From: Gigaspora margarita
Taxonomy: Eukaryota; Glomeromycota; Glomeromycetes; Diversisporales; Gigasporaceae
Direction: 5' to 3'
Assembly: GCA_009809945.1 (NCBI GenBank)
Contig: WTPW01000144.1
Location: 65,177 to 129,176, forward strand
DNA length: 64,000 nucleotides
The position numbers were made by a program, and so were the translations under genes. Below are positions 11,626-24,324 of the stretch, piece after piece (within the stretch, counting starts at the first letter, position 1; each line of letters opens with the position of its first letter). The notes beneath the pieces are model-generated. The model was not told the DNA's origin, did no database searches, and saw only the letters and a program-made list of their open reading frames with translations.

Positions 11626-12790
11626 ATAACACCCAAATATTAAATATATTTCAATTTTAAAAAATTATAGTTTCAAATTTCATTCAATTAGTGTCTAATA
11701 CTAAGAGAATAAAGAGAATATTACAAAATATAAAAAAGGCATATTTGTATAACAAATCAGGCACAATTGACAAAAAAAGTAAGATTATCTTTTTTTTTTA
11801 CAAAAAGGTAGGTAGCAGAAAATTTAATTTGAGAACAAAAAAATTTTATTATCAATAACTACCTGAGGTAGGATTTTGGTCTCTCTAGTATGACTATGAT
11901 TAGATTTGGAAAGTATGCCACATAGAATATTATGAAGAAGTCAGGTGCCTTAGAGGCATAAAAAAGAAAAAATGTGGTCCCAGATGCTTAAAAATTGATC
12001 TCTTTTACCAAATATGCAAGTCTAAGAATCTAGTTAGTTGCCCAAAAAAACTGCTATATAAAACATTCTAGATTATTTTTTTACCAAAATAGTATATAAA
12101 CAAAAAAAATTTTAAAAAAATCTGTAAGTATTATTCATGCATTACACAAAAAAACCTTGAGATTCCATATTGCCCATTGTTTCTCTACTAATACTCAAAC
12201 CTTTATAAGCTAGATATTTTGAATGTTTAAATATATATTATTGTCTAAAAATCTACTTTTGTCTTTTCAATAGTCTTTCTGTTGGGTTTAAGTATAATCT
12301 ATATGGGCACAAAGATGGAATATTAGAATTTTGAGCTTCATTTTTGGGTGTAATAATAGCATATGAGATGGGCTTTTTTTTGCACCAGATCATGATGCTA
12401 TTTTTGTTGAAGTTAGAAAAAAACCTACATAATACTAAAATATAATTAGTGTTAAAATTTTAATCTTAAATTTTAAGTTTCGTGCAAATGAAGAAACCCA
12501 AATTTGTAGTTTTCTTGTATAACTTCTGTGTAACCTAACAAAATCAAACAAATTTTAATATATTGTGCTATGAGATCAGCTGGTTATGTGATATAAATTT
12601 TGTATTGCATTTACTTATTCAATTTTGAGCGATGGCTATCCAAAAAGTGTTCATAATAATATAGTAGGCCACTGTAGAATGATAAATAAATTTGAGATGA
12701 ATATAGCATAGATTTATTATATTTAGGATAAATAGCACAAGATTTAGATAGATTTAAGACATAGCATCAGAGCTTGTAGACTTATGATAT
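11626..12790. other. CG-depleted, AT-rich non-genic stretch
   Basis: No gene or clear repeat pair was identified. The stretch lies within the long CG-depleted tract. Confidence 0.4.
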
Positions 12791-12793
12791 AAT

Positions 12794-13828
12794 GCAGTCA
12801 GGGATATTACTAAATTTGGATACTAATTCTGAAATGTTCTATAGAAAATCCTGGGCTAATGATTGGCTTATAATCACGCCTTTTTGCTGTGGTTTTCTGA
12901 CTTTTTATACCACTTGGTCACAAGTAATAACTTATATACAAAAAGTGAAGAACCCATAGATTCATAATCCATTATAATTCCAAAAAATCTTTTGTTTCTA
13001 AAGAAATAGATAAGAACTGAAAAAATCTTCAAAATTTTATCATTTTTTAAGGTTCATTTAGTTTCTACCCTTTTTTAGCTCAAATAATTGAGGCATTTTC
13101 ACAGCACTAAATATTAATACAGATTTGTTTTATAAACTGTTATATGCTATGCATTGGGTTTATAAACTTGTTTGCAATTGGTAAAAGTGAGTTTATATAG
13201 TAAATTCGATAATGCAAGCTTTTGTTTTTGATTTTTTTCCCATTCTTATTTAATTATTTCTTCGATTTTCTAAATGCTGGGAATTAAAGAATGAATTTCA
13301 TATAGTTTGGAATATATTGACTATTGTATAATCAAATAGAGTTATTTTTAATTCAATCAAGCATTATTCAAAAGTTCTATTAAAATTGCAAATTAGATAA
13401 TTGATAATATCTTGGTTTTTATCAATTGTATTTGGATGATTTTTATACTATTCAATTCATCTCATTGAGATGAATCGAATAGTATAAAAATTATTTAATT
13501 CGGATCAGTATTGGGAAAGATATCTTCATTTTTGTGATTTGTAAAAAAATGATAATAATGAGATTTTTTATTAAATAAATCAACTTTATATTAAATAAAG
13601 TTTTCATAGCACAGATCTCTAAATAATTTTAAATTTTGGGAAATTTTTGATAATTTTTTATTAATAAATATTCATATTATACATTACTAGTTTTTTTGAT
13701 TTTTTAAGGCATAATCTAATTGGCTGATTAATAAATGATAGAAATTTCTAGAAACGTCCAACCATCATTTGTGTACCATAAAAGGTGTGATCAATATAGC
13801 CCATATTTGGTAATATCCCTGACTGTAA
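12794..13828. mobile_element. ~1.03-kb decayed DNA transposon, CAGTCAGGGATATTAC ends
   Basis: The left end CAGTCAGGGATATTACTAAA matches the complement of the right end (CAGTCAGGGATATTACCAAA read inward). Degenerate inverted homology continues for about 120 bases. Inside, 13438-13490 contains a strong hairpin: TTTTTATACTATTC, AATTCATCTCA, then its complement. No transposase frame remains. Confidence 0.75.
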
Positions 13829-14534
13829 TATGAGAGTTTACAAAAGCTTTTTTTAATATTGTATTATATTATTATAGAATATAGACATTAGTATTAGATT
13901 TTTAATTTTAAATTAATAAATAAAATAAAAAAAAATTTAATTTAAAAAATAAAAAAATAAATTTAAAAATAAAGCATAAGTAAAAAAAATCTTAACTAAT
14001 TTGATTGATTAATGATCATTTTAGAAGTTTTTAGAATTAGTTGATCAATGATCTATTTTCATAAAAGTGCGAGTAGCACTATCCATTTATAGTATATTTC
14101 TAGGCTAAAATCTATTTTTATATAATTTTTATTATTTGAACTATGCCTAATAAAAAATAATTACTATAAAAAAATATTTATATTATATATTGGAACTCTA
14201 TATCAAAAGGTAGTAATGTGGCAAAAAAATTTTTTGTGAAAACTTTATTTTTAAAAAATTAAATTATTTAGAATGCAATATTAAAAAACTATAAAAAATT
14301 TTTTGGCCTATCACCATCTTTTGCTATGGGTCCCTATATAGTTTTAGTATAAATAAATTTTTTTCACCTTACAACCTTGCGCTATATTAGGCAATTTTTA
14401 ATAGAGTAAATACAAACCAAGTACTAATATTTACATAGGCTACTTAGATATAAATAATTAGTACCCAAATAGAATATAAAAACTAAATTTTTGAAAGAAA
14501 AAGAAGTATTGTAGGCAATTATATGATAGTGAAA
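13829..14534. other. AT-rich non-genic stretch
   Basis: I see only low-complexity A/T sequence and no gene signal. Confidence 0.4.
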
Positions 14535-14832
14535 AATTTTGATCCACTGGTTTGTTTTGGGTAATTGTACCACCAAAATGACTATCTTAGTAAGATGATT
14601 TTAACAAATACAAAATTATTAAAATTTAATTATAGATTCCCAAGATTATTAAGCTTTATATATAAAAATTTGCAAATTTACAAATATAATTTTATAAAAT
14701 AAGATAAATCTATATTGATCTCATAACCTATGATTAGATTTTAATAATTTTATACTTGCTATAATTGCTTTTCTAAGATAGCCATTTTGGTGATAAAATT
14801 GTCTAAACCAGACCAGTAAATCAAAAGTTATT
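14535..14832. mobile_element. Fold-back element, ~95-bp arms
   Basis: Left arm landmarks are CCACTGGTTTG, ACCAAAATGACTATCTTAG and AAAATTATTAAAAT. The right arm reads the same in complement, with ACCAAAATGGCTATCTTAG. Just outside, 14840-14940 resembles 13455-13530, so pieces of one family may be interleaved here. Confidence 0.75.
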
Positions 14833-16043
14833 AAGTATTAAAGATTCTATAAATATTTAATAATAAATTCAAATAGTAAAAAACTAATAAGATGAATCAA
14901 ATAGTATAAAATTTTCAATTCTGATTACTAAATTACAAGATATATCACTTGGATACAATATGCTTCTGACTATAATACCCTATCTCCCTTAGAATCCTAG
15001 AACCAAAAAATATTACTATTCAACTTGAAACTGGCCAAATATAATGTTAGAAAAAAATATTACGGTTTTTTAATTAGCAATTTTCATGAAGACAATTAGT
15101 TTAGAAGTTTTCTCTAAAGAATAGATTAAAGTATATAAACTATTACAAGAAATATTGGAAGTATAGTATGATCCCCTGCAACCAAAAATAACAAAAAAAG
15201 AATAGCTTTCTATATTAGATGAAATTAAGTGCAATTCAGTACTAGAAAGGTTAGAAATCATTTATATTCTCATTAAGAATACAAGACAGGTATCACAAAG
15301 TATCTTTATTAATTTGTAGAACAATTTTGCAGACAAGAATATTTCTATTAGCTAAAAATCAGTACAAATTTACCCAATTTCTAAAGAACTAGTATAAAAC
15401 TATAGTTAAATATTTTTAGACCAATTGCTTTAATAGAACCATTTTGGAAATCTCTCCTTTCGACCCTAACTCAAAGGTTTACAAATGTAAGAACAATAGA
15501 TACAAGTGTAAGAATACTAAATGCATAACAAAAGTTCTGATTAGCAAAAATCCTAGTAAAATAAAATTTTACAAGATCCAAACTTCACAGGTTTTTGGCA
15601 AGTCTATATTAAGCCTGATACTTTTATTAAATAGAATAATTGAAATGTGAGGGATTAGAAAATAAAATCTAGATTCTAATGCAGTATATAAAAAAAGCAT
15701 TCAACTTGGTACCTATAGTATTACTTTAACTAGTATTAAATATATTAGAATGCCTAAAACAACTATAAGGTTTATCTTAAATTTGTTCTAACAAAAAAAT
15801 ATAAAAATTATATAATATATAGCTATATTAGCAAAATTAGTATACCAATTAGAATTGGTTAAGAAAAATTCTTTGTCTATTTTTTATAAAGAATATTTTA
15901 TAATTCACTTTTGCATCAAATCCAAGAAGTAAAAGAATTGGATTACAGTTTAGAACTAAAAAAGCCCACAGATTTTAGATACTCTAAACAATTAAATACT
16001 TTGCATTAGCAAGTAGTAATTGTCTATACAGATAATACTATCT
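14833..16043. other. AT-rich stretch, unidentified decayed sequence
   Basis: Opposing ORFs of 63 and 68 codons (15070-15261, 15444-15650) show no domain. The base composition suggests old repeats. Confidence 0.35.
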
Positions 16044-16472
16044 GGTTAGCAAGTAGATCTTCACAAAAATTACCCATGGAATTTTAGAATTTTTGAAGAC
16101 TATAAAACCAATATTATGCAATTGAACTTGAACTAAAATCAGTATATAAAATTAGCATAATAAACTCATTTTTAGAAAACATGCTTTATTTATACCTTAC
16201 ATGTATTTGCTATTAGCAGCAGGCCTTCAAATTCAGACAGGTACAGGTTCAGATCCGGTCCTTAGGCCTGTACCTGCCTGACTTTAAAGGCCTGCTACTA
16301 GTAGCAAGTGCACATAAGGTATAAATAAAGTATGTTTTCTGAAAGTAGATTTATTATGCTAATTTTATATACTGATCTTAATTTAGATATAAATTGTATA
16401 ACATTAGTTTTATAGTCTTCAAAAATTCTGAAATTGTACAGGTAATTTTTGCAAAGGCCTACTAGTAAGCAG
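16044..16472. mobile_element. Fold-back element, ~195-bp arms and GC-rich tip
   Basis: The arms share TTTTTGAAGACTATAAAAC, CAGTATATAAAATTAGCATA, CTTTATTTATACCTTA and AGCAGGCCTT in complementary order. The hairpin continues into a GC-richer tip (GACAGGTACAGG opposite CCTGTACCTGCCTG) around a loop of about 20 bases near 16240-16258. The tip may be a smaller element nested in the palindrome. Confidence 0.85.
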
Positions 16473-16654
16473 CAAAAATCAACTATTAAAACTTTTTAGT
16501 ACTGCAAAAGATTTTTATAATTTGAATAGAATTATAATAAATAGAATTAATTTATATATAGCTATAGGCTACATGTAGCCATACTATTAATATTTTTTTA
16601 TATTGTAGCAAAATTTTGTAGCTATATGAATATTAGAGTTAGAGTTAAAATTAG

Positions 16655-16745
16655 TACTATATAAATATTAGAGTTAGGGTTAGGGTTAGGGAAGAGTTAG
16701 GGTTAGAGTTAGAGTTAGATTTAGGTTTTGGGTTGGGTTTAGAAT
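16655..16745 (+). repeat. Interstitial TTAGGG telomere-like tract
   Basis: GTTAGGGTTAGGGTTAGGG is followed by diverged TTAGAG/TTAGGT units. This is the strand expected at the right-hand end of a chromosome if it were a telomere. Here it is internal and degenerate. Confidence 0.8.
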
Positions 16746-16749
16746 AAAA

Positions 16750-17805
16750 TTGTGAGAGGAGCATTTTTGCTTAATAACACAACAGAGTTACCCTCATAAA
16801 ATTTTGAGATATATATAATTTTATAATATTGGCTACATGTAGTTATGGTTATTTCTAGATATTTTCTAATAATATGTTAAAATTTAAAATTGTAATTAAT
16901 TTAAATCTCTTGATAGGAAAAAGAATAGTACATAAAAAAAAGTATTTTTGCAAAAAAAGAAAAGTGCTAGTTAAATTTCTGAGAGGATCCCAGATATTTC
17001 TTATATAGATCATAACTAGATTTTGTTCAATTTTGATCTAATTTACTAAAAATAACAAAACTACACTTTTTAAAATAACTTTTGACTAGTTATCAAAATT
17101 AAATAAACATTTTTGTTAGATGCAGCTTACTAAAAGCTTTATTTTTAATAAAAGATTATTCAAATTGGACCACTAGACGCCAAGATAATGCCAAAAACTG
17201 GTTTTTTTGCTTCTCAAATTTCAGTGTTTTTGTTAAAATACATAATGTATAACCTCAGTACTAGATATCTGAGATCCATTGCTGAGTATCTAGATTAGTA
17301 AGATCTTGGCTAATATGATGATTGAAAACAAATTGAAGGGTATTGTCAAAAAGTTTATCAAGTAAATAAGCTACAAGATGCTAATGATAAGCTAGCTTGC
17401 AAATATAAATGATATATATCTAATTCTCCAATTAACATATAATTAAACTCCCAAAAAAGTGTATTGATAGAAATTCAGCATCTATTTAATAATCTTTTAA
17501 GCACAATAAGCAACTATATTATAATATACAAAAACATTAAAAATTGCAAAATACTCTGTCAAAAATTTTTATAAACCAGATTTTAAATTTGCAAAATAGA
17601 ATTAATACTAGTTCTACTATAGATAATTTTTTATTGACATGAATTAAACAGGAACCTCTTTTAGCAGAACTGATATCAAACTGTGAAGAAGAGAGGTTAT
17701 ACTCTACAGATCTAAAAATATTGTAAAACAATTTAACTTGTTAAACTATGCACAAGAACAAATTCAATTATTAATTGATAATTAGCAAATTACCTGGATA
17801 ATGTT
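16750..17805. other. AT-rich stretch, no supported gene
   Basis: A 64-codon minus-strand ORF (17537-17731) has no recognisable motif. Confidence 0.35.
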
Positions 17806-18215
17806 CATAGTAACATAATGCAAATTATATAGAAAAATCACTATAGACAAAATATAACATGCTTATATTTAAAGCTTTCTTACTAAGTTAGCAATACTTA
17901 TTGATTAATTTACAATTGTAGAGCTTATTGAGACACATCTAACTATGGTTAGATTATCCAAATTAGCATAGTAGATATTATTAAAAAATTATTGGCTAAC
18001 TATGTAAATTTCTATATAGCAATAGTTGTTTATATAGAAAATATTCATAGTTAGCTAATTGTTTTTTAATTATATTTTGCAACTACTGGGTTGATTTGGA
18101 TAAATTATTAAGATGTGTCTCAATGAGCTCTATAACTATTAATTAATTAACAAGTATTAGTAACTTAATAAAAAAATATTTTAAATATAAGTATGTCATT
18201 AATATAACTGCTAAT
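17806..18215. mobile_element. Fold-back element, same family as 50977-51430
   Basis: The inverted arms meet near 18010. The left arm has ACATGCTTATATTTAAA, TTACTAAGTTA, GAGCTTATTGAGACACATCT and GGTTAGAT. The right arm has their complements, including AGATGTGTCTCAATGAGCTC. The internal order matches the second family member at 50977-51430, so the two are copies of one element. Confidence 0.85.
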
Positions 18216-19460
18216 TCACTAATAAAAAATAACTTATTTAGGTTGTTTTGATTTACATTACATCAAATCTTATGGATTGCAACATTTTTAATAGTTATAT
18301 TCTAGACAGTAGGTATTAGTGGAAATTAAATTTCCTCTTATACATATTATAACCTGCATCTTGATATAGTAGCCAGAGTACAAACTTATATAGATAGATT
18401 TGACTCCAATTAATTATATCATATGATATGATAATTGGCTTTAGAAACATTATAGAAGAGAATTTTTAAGGTTTTTAATAATGCAGTATATAATTCTTCT
18501 ATATAAAAAGAAATATAATAAATTTATTAAAAATAACATAGTAAGTCTAATTTAAAAAACATGGCAATGAATATTGAATGCTATCATTTTCAAATTTTGA
18601 TTTTAAAATATTTTCACAAAGAATATTTCACTTTACACCTGTACATTTAAAAAATATTTGTTCCATAATAAATATTTCAAAATTTTTTCTTGATCTTCTA
18701 TGTAATTCATATATTTAGCATGATAACCTAAAAACTTTAAAAAAAGTGGTTTTTAAATACAAAGGTGCTAAAAAAAAAAAATAAAATAAAATAAACAAAA
18801 GACAAAAAATCCTAATATTTAAAAGCTAATATTTTTTAGTAATAACTTTCGTCCATTTCTACCTATTTCTATTCATTTCTACTTATTCTGCTCATTTCAA
18901 CAAAAACTCATCTAAAACCCATCTATAAACCGTGATTGCGAGTAGATTCAAGAGATATAATTGTTCATGATTGGTTTAAAAATCATCTGATCGTAATATT
19001 GATTTTTAGTGTAAGACAAATTTGGAATAATCACAAAATTTACATAAAACAAATTACAAATAATCATCAAATGGAGTCAAATCGGCCCATATGTAATTTT
19101 TCCCACACTGTTAATATGTGACAGTTTGGTTAAAGGTAGCGTTACGCTTAGTAGGCAAATTTATACAAAATTTTGCAAGGAATTAGTATACAAAAGGTGA
19201 TTTCTTATGCGAAATTCGAGTTTTTCATTGTTTTGTTAATTTTTTCATGTTACATCAAATATTGCCCGCGTGACTGATGCTGATTGAGAAATCTATTCTA
19301 TTAAATTTCTATGATGTGTCCGCGTTAAAAACGGTCTGATTGGATTGCTAATGCATACACACTAACATGAATGTTGTCAAGAAAACCGAATTTTAATATT
19401 TTTTCGCCTATATAAAGTGATCTACAGTAATTGTTTAATTGCGCTGTAAATCCCGTGAAT
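18216..19460. other. Transition from CG-depleted to ordinary AT-rich sequence
   Basis: CG dinucleotides become common again after about 18850. No gene is supported. A 61-codon ORF at 18936-19121 lacks any domain. Confidence 0.4.
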
Positions 19461-19462
19461 AA

Positions 19463-19640
19463 ATAATTAAGAAGCCACAAATATCAAGGCTAAGTCATAT
19501 TCACTAAAATATGACTCATGTGGTGACCGCAAATAATCAAGAAGCCACAGATGTCAAGGCTAATATTTACAAAATATGACTCATGTAGTGACCGCAAATG
19601 ACTTTCACTAAAATGACTCATGTGATGACCATAAATGACT
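19463..19640 (+). repeat. Degenerate tandem repeat, ~70-bp unit, about 2.5 copies
   Basis: Units contain AAGAAGCCACARATRTCAAG, GGCTAA, ACAAAATATGACTCATGTRG and TGACCGCAAAT. A minus-strand 60-codon ORF (19490-19672) is a translation of the repeat and shows an internally repeated peptide. Confidence 0.8.
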
Positions 19641-20534
19641 ATAAAACGAACGCGTAAACAAAGAAGAGTCATAATGTATTAGGGAAAAAAAGCTAGATAT
19701 CGATACAAAGCAAAAAGGAAAGAAAATAGAATGTATCATGAAAGAGTCATAAAAACTTAGACAAGTTATTTTCTAAAAGAATTCGTTAAGCTTAGTAGCC
19801 TTAGCTTAGAGAAGGTAAAAACAGTTATAGCCCCTGGATTACTTTGCTGTTCAAAATTTATAAAAATACTGTCTTTTTTGCCATTGTTAAGAAATAAGAC
19901 GTTCAGGTCAAACTTAACATATAATTAATACTGTAATAATAACACTAAACCATATAAACAACTCTGTATTTAAAACAATATAATAACGCCATGTATATAT
20001 CTTATTACCAAAACAAAAACAAAAACTTTTGCAAACTTCGTAATCTACCATAATAAAGTTGAAATTCTATCACCCTATAAAAATGCGAACATATCTTTTT
20101 TATTCCATAATTCTATGTTTATATCTTTAAATAATGTAAAATGGTCACCAACCAAATCATGCCACATATTCACAGGATTATTACAAGAGACGCTTAAATA
20201 TTTATAAAGCACATAAACAAAACCAGCAAATCAATTCCCAAATAATTTTCTGACTTAATTAATATTTCAAATATAATGTATACTCAACTTCCTCATTCTT
20301 ACCTAATCAACAGGTTTTTTAAGACCAACATTCTGTTAAATTAATTTGCAAATATGGTATAGTAATTGATTTTATTGCACGTCCGTAAGGATGTGCAAGA
20401 ATACTAGTTAGTAGTAAATGCTGAGGTGCGTTACACCGCATATGCGCAAAAATAACATATTTCTTATTTTGAAACAATTTTATATAATACTGCATTAAAG
20501 TTGATTTATTTATATTATGCACATAGCATTTTTT
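19641..20534. other. Intergenic sequence upstream of P450 locus 1
   Basis: There is no supported gene. A 77-codon minus-strand frame (20319-20552) has no recognisable motif. Confidence 0.4.
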
Positions 20535-21368
20535 TTCCGCAAATTTAATCAAAATGGATAATAAATAAACGTGAAGAATCCGCTTCCGGATAATTAATAA
20601 ATATTATTACATAAATAAAAATAGATTATGACTCAATTTATATATTTAAATCAATATTTAACTATTTGGACTTAAATTATCACTTGTTTTAAACCAGTGA
20701 AAAATAGTTTAAGCTGCTTTTTTACTGTACCTACAAGCATGATTATGATAGATAATTCGAATAAATGAGGGATTTTAGGATTAAAGTGTGCGAATCTAAC
20801 TTTGACAGAAATAGTTGACGTATTCATTTTAAATGAGCAATGTATTAAATCTATTTCATTTTCCGATAAATTTGAAATGATAATCCTTGTCGTTGAAAAA
20901 TTATTTATTTCGTTAAATGGGAGTCTCTAAACATTCCCATTTCATTTCCGATTTCAAAATTTTGATACACAAATGAGATTTTTAAAACTCACATTTATTT
21001 CCGAAATACGCTATTTTTTTTTTTTTTTAAATTCTGAACCCCTCACTAGTAAAAATAAACGTTCTCTGATATTAGTAGTAATTAAATTAGGGTTGAAGAA
21101 CTTAAGATTCTGACAAAAATTAACAAATTTTAAATATCTGCCTGCGCCAATCTATTTTTAACATCTGACTGCACCAATCTATTTTTAACGGATTACATAT
21201 ATGTACATATAAGTATCGTCGTTTTAGACTAAGAAGTTAATTACAGGAAAGAATTATAAATTTATATCAGAATATCTCTAGCATAAAAAAATATAAATAG
21301 GGAGGAATGAAACGATCCTTATACAGATCAAATTAGTATATTATATTCATTTTCTAGACTTAAATAAA
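20535..21368 (+). promoter_or_regulatory. P450 locus 1 upstream region with TATA box
   Basis: A TATAAATA box lies at about 21292, some 75 bases before the ATG. Upstream, CTATTTTTAACGGATTACAT followed by ATATGTACATAT (about 21178-21213) is shared, with changes, by the intact P450 (31001-31060), the broken copy (59802-59850) and the orphan flank (26148-26190). It is therefore the best candidate for a conserved promoter block. A 280-base stretch at 20766-21045, bounded by TGAGGG and CCCTCA, is absent from the related flank at 25768-26325 and looks like an insertion. Confidence 0.6.
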
Positions 21369-23266
21369 ATGAATTATTATTTAATTGCGTTTATTACGTT
21401 TATTAGCTACATTTTATATAAATGTTATATTTATCCTTTATATTTGTCGCCATTACGTAAAATTCCTGGTCCACCTCTTGATAGTCTCATTTTTGGACAT
21501 TATGCCACTCTTTTAAATAAAAGCTAGACAAAGTTACGACTCGATTAACCAAACAATATGGTGGGATAGTACGGTATTATGGTTTATTTAACAAACCTAA
21601 TCTATTGATTTCCGATCCAGAACTTATCCAAAATCATTCTTATGATTATCCAAAACACTTCATCAACAATACTTTTTCTAAAGAATTTATGGGTGATGGT
21701 ATTTTTCTTGCTAAAGGAGATTCTCATAAACGACAAAGAAAAATGATGCAATCCATTCACTTTTACCAATATTAAGGTATTCTTTTACAATCATTAAATA
21801 TTACAATATTTTTTAAAAAAATTGGTTCTTAAATTTATTCTAATTTTATTAATTTTAAGGAAATGGTACCAACATTTGTTCAAGCTGGTCATAAATTAAA
21901 AGATTTCTGGATGAAACAAATTGGTAATAAGAAAGAGGAGAGAATTACTATTACTACATTAACTTCAGAGATAACATTAGATGTGATTGGTCTTGTTGGT
22001 ATGGATTATTCAGTAGTCATCCACATTTTAGATTTTATCAATAACATTTCTAATCACATTATTTGAATAGGATTTAATTACGAATTCAATTCTACTACAT
22101 CAGGATCTGAATTAGCTCAAGCATATAAAGCAATTGTTAATCGTAATCCTTCGTTCTTATACAGTGCTTTTGAAGCATTTTTTCCGTTCATTAGGAAACT
22201 CCCAATTCCTTATTATAACCAATATAATAATTCTATTAAAATTATTAAAAATGTTTCCGAGAGATTAGTTGATGAACAAAAAGATGCTGCAGTTAGAGGA
22301 AAAGATTTATTGTCTTTATTGATTAAAGCAAATGAGAATTTACCTGTTGATGAACAATTAACACATAATGAATTACTTAGTCAGGTAAAATTTTATTTAA
22401 ATTATTAAAATATATAAATATATAATTTTATTTAGTTTTACACATTATTTAAATTTTAAATTTATTATCCATGAATCTTCAAGGTTATGACATTACTCAT
22501 AGCTGGACATGAGACCACTAGTGTTGCATTATCCTGGACGTTATACTTCATCGCAAAAAATGCTGACGTTCAAAATCGCCTTCGTAAAGAAATACTTGAA
22601 ATATTTACCGATCGTAATCATTTTCCAACTTTTGATGAAATTGAACAATTGAAATACTTAGAATGTGTATTTAAAGAAACTTTAAGGATTGTTCCGCCTG
22701 GTATGGTTTCAATATCTATTTCTTGATCTTTTAATTTTTTTTTCATTTGATTCGATTTATTTATCTCTAAATTTATTCTACTCTATTTTATTTATGATTT
22801 AAAGTACCTGGAATTCTCCGTTCTAATTTAAAAGAGGAAGTTTTATACGGTTACGTAATTCCAAAGGTATTTAATAACTTTCATAGTTCGATTTATTTTG
22901 ATAATGAAATAGTATATAACTTTGAAATATTTCATTTAGGGAACTCCAATGACAATCGCATTCCACGTATTCCATCATGATCCTTCAATTTGGGGTGATG
23001 ATGCAGAATATTTTAATCCTTCTCGGTGGCTTGATCCTGAAATAAAATCAAAAGTTACAAATACTAATTTTTTGCATTTTGTTGCTGGACCAAGAAATTG
23101 CTTAGGAATGAAAATGACTCAATTAGAACTTAAATCTATCTTATCTGTAATTATTAGAAATTTTGAGTTTAGATTAGTTGAAGGATTTACTTTTAAAAAG
23201 AAAAACATTGGTATGGCTAAACCAATACCTGGAATTGATTTATTGGTTTCGAAAATAGATTATTAA
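21369..23266 (+). pseudogene. Cytochrome P450 pseudogene, locus 1
   Basis: Six exons match the intact copy at 31290: 21369-21776, 21860-21998, 22071-22384, 22484-22700, 22805-22866 and 22940-23266. Introns and phases are conserved. Exon 1 begins MNYYLIAFITFISYILYK, a membrane anchor, then PGPP. Key P450 motifs survive: AGHETTS (I helix), KETLR (K helix), FNPSRW, and the haem loop FVAGPRNCLG with the normal Arg and Cys. Exon 1 is damaged. A one-base loss near 21523-21530 exposes a stop just after LNK, four residues (QILV) are missing near 21630, and an extra base near 21749 shifts frame before the first donor. Exons 2-6 remain open. This suggests recent decay, or sequence errors confined to exon 1. 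Confidence 0.82.
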
Positions 23267-24160
23267 ATCTTTTCTTGAATAGCTTATTTTTAACATAATT
23301 TAATTTAATTATATCTGATATTAAATATTGGTTTTTTTTTTAAAAAAACATCCCCCATCAGTTTTATCACTTAATATAATCTTGGTAATTTATATTATTT
23401 TGTTATTTTTCTTTTATTTTGTTTAATAATGTATATTTTATTAATTATGCAAATAAATATCATATCTATTCTAATAATAATTACATTTTATATTTTATAA
23501 CTTTGAAGTCGATTTTCTTATTTAACAAATTGTTTGTTATTTTATCATTTTTTAATTGATTTGATATGTTTTTCATTTAGATGTATGTATTTAAAAAAAA
23601 AAGAAAAAAATCATAATAATAAAATTTTATTAGCTACGATATTAATTTGTTGTGTGTATACAGATTCGGGCATACATAGCTGAATAGAAATAGAAAAGGC
23701 TAATTAGATAGTAAAGAAATAAATAACTGTGTTTAATCTATTTATTAAGCATCTCGTTTAATAGATCAGAGCCGTTGAAAAATAAGTAAAGTCATCTATT
23801 TACTCTATTCAGTCAAAATTTTAAATTTATATTTTGTATATAGATTTTTAGTCAAATCGGTATAAAGATTATTTAGCACTGAATGAATTGAATGAGGAGA
23901 TTCTCAAGCAACTCACTCTGTGAAATATGTCGTTAATCAAGTGTTGCGCGATTAATTGAAATAATTTTTATAACGATTTTGCTAAAATTCTATAGTGCAG
24001 ATTTAAAACTAGCCAATTAGAATGATCTCGAAGTACTGTATTTAAAATGATCGAACACTTTATTAATTTTCTTATCTATACAAACATAGTTAATAGGTTG
24101 GTTTTTTATTCGAATTGTTTGTAAGTTTATTTATTGATTTAATTAAAGTATTTAAACCAC
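23267..24160. other. Intergenic sequence after P450 locus 1
   Basis: There is no gene or clear repeat pair. Several AATAAA-like signals after 23400 could serve 3' end formation, but none can be chosen. Confidence 0.4.
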
Positions 24161-24200
24161 TATACTCAGCTATACTCGGCTATACTCAGCTATACTCAGG
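24161..24200 (+). repeat. 10-bp microsatellite TATACTCRGC x4
   Basis: Four near-perfect units occur in a row: TATACTCAGC, TATACTCGGC, TATACTCAGC, TATACTCAGG. Confidence 0.9.
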
Positions 24201-24233
24201 TTTTATTGTTAATTTCTTCAATTCTCATTAAGG

Positions 24234-24324
24234 TTCTTTTTTATCTGTGGAATTTAATCGATAGATCATTAGTTTACATTGTAAACTAATGATCTATCGA
24301 CTAAATTCCACAGATAAAAAAGAA
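24234..24324. repeat. 91-bp near-perfect palindrome
   Basis: Two 45-base arms (24234-24278 and 24280-24324) are complementary with a single mismatch and a one-base centre. They contain ATCTGTGGAATTTA and GATAGATCATTAGTTTACA. The palindrome abuts the next element exactly at TAGTGATACGG. Confidence 0.93.

Noticed and set aside
21369-23266. P450 locus 1 considered as a functional gene starting at an internal exon
   Set aside because: Starting downstream would remove the membrane anchor and C helix. Exon 1 itself is conserved in sequence but carries frameshifts, which points to decay.
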